Assembly (NCBI GenBank): GCA_016707425.1
Contig: JADJHU010000015.1
Span: 890,001 to 954,000, forward strand
Length of the DNA stretch: 64,000 nt
Direction: 5' to 3'
From: Gammaproteobacteria bacterium
GTDB lineage: Bacteria; Pseudomonadota; Gammaproteobacteria; Steroidobacterales; Steroidobacteraceae
Positions 63,425-64,000 of the stretch are shown piece after piece (position 1 is the stretch's first letter; every line of letters starts with the position of its first letter). The notes under the pieces were generated by a model. The model saw nothing but the letters and a program-made list of their open reading frames with translations. It was not told where the DNA came from and did no database searches. Made by a program: the position numbers and the translations under genes.

Positions 63425-64000
<576 letters not shown>

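Overview
The window is GC-rich bacterial chromosome. Gene content points to a gammaproteobacterium, perhaps related to the Xanthomonadales, Nevskiales or Steroidobacterales: a cpxP/cpxRA locus, type IV pilus minor pilins with PilY1, and the order birA-coaX-SPOR-tRNA followed by tRNA-Tyr/Gly/Thr-tuf-tRNA-Trp-secE-nusG-rplKAJL-rpoBC-rpsLG-fusA. No genus can be assigned from the sequence alone. Coding density is high and genes commonly overlap by ATGA or similar couplings.

Layout. 1-2.6 kb: envelope-stress locus, a CpxP/Spy-like chaperone divergent from cpxRA with a CpxR-box-like site between. 2.7-12 kb: sugar metabolism (pgi, NAD-type gnd, glucose 1-dehydrogenase, GH15 glucoamylase, GMC oxidoreductase), interrupted by DUF488 and uracil-DNA-glycosylase-like genes. 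12-13.3 kb: nnrS. 13.5-18.4 kb: a compact four-gene signalling cassette (receiver-like/TM/TonB-C protein, CheA-like kinase without a CheW domain, CheY-like regulator, CheX phosphatase). 18.5-22.6 kb: arginine-deiminase-related hydrolase, plsY, birA, coaX and a SPOR protein. 22.7-29.0 kb: a 6.3-kb integrative element in the 3' end of tRNA-Thr(TGT), bounded by 43-bp direct repeats. It carries a tyrosine integrase, an AlpA/Xis-like protein, an NrS-1-like primase-polymerase/helicase, small coupled ORFs and decayed ParB-like repeats with palindromes. 29-39.7 kb: DUF523, an ABC exporter, PilZ, an endonuclease/exonuclease/phosphatase protein and the minor-pilin operon. 39.8-48.8 kb: lemA and an M48 protease, an alpha/beta hydrolase, cysK-metX-metY facing cysB, and an RsuA/RluB-type pseudouridine synthase. 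48.8-64 kb: the tRNA/tufB/secE/nusG/ribosomal-protein/RNA-polymerase/str block, ending inside fusA.

Quality caveat. Four otherwise conserved genes (pilY1, an alpha/beta hydrolase, metX, tuf) are broken by 1-2-base indels, mostly in or beside short G/C runs, and cysK has its PLP lysine codon changed to Arg. Broken tuf and metX beside intact neighbours suggest residual sequencing or assembly errors rather than biology. The tuf gene also changes codon style near its 3' end, which suggests a chimera.

Points most worth following: the tRNA-Thr element with its NrS-1-like replicase and no visible virion or transfer genes; its covarying palindromes and tandem heptamer sites; the CheA/CheX/TonB cassette; the 26-kb split of the usual tRNA-Thr-Tyr-Gly-Thr-tuf gene order; and an intrinsic terminator lying between the apparent str-operon promoter and rpsL.
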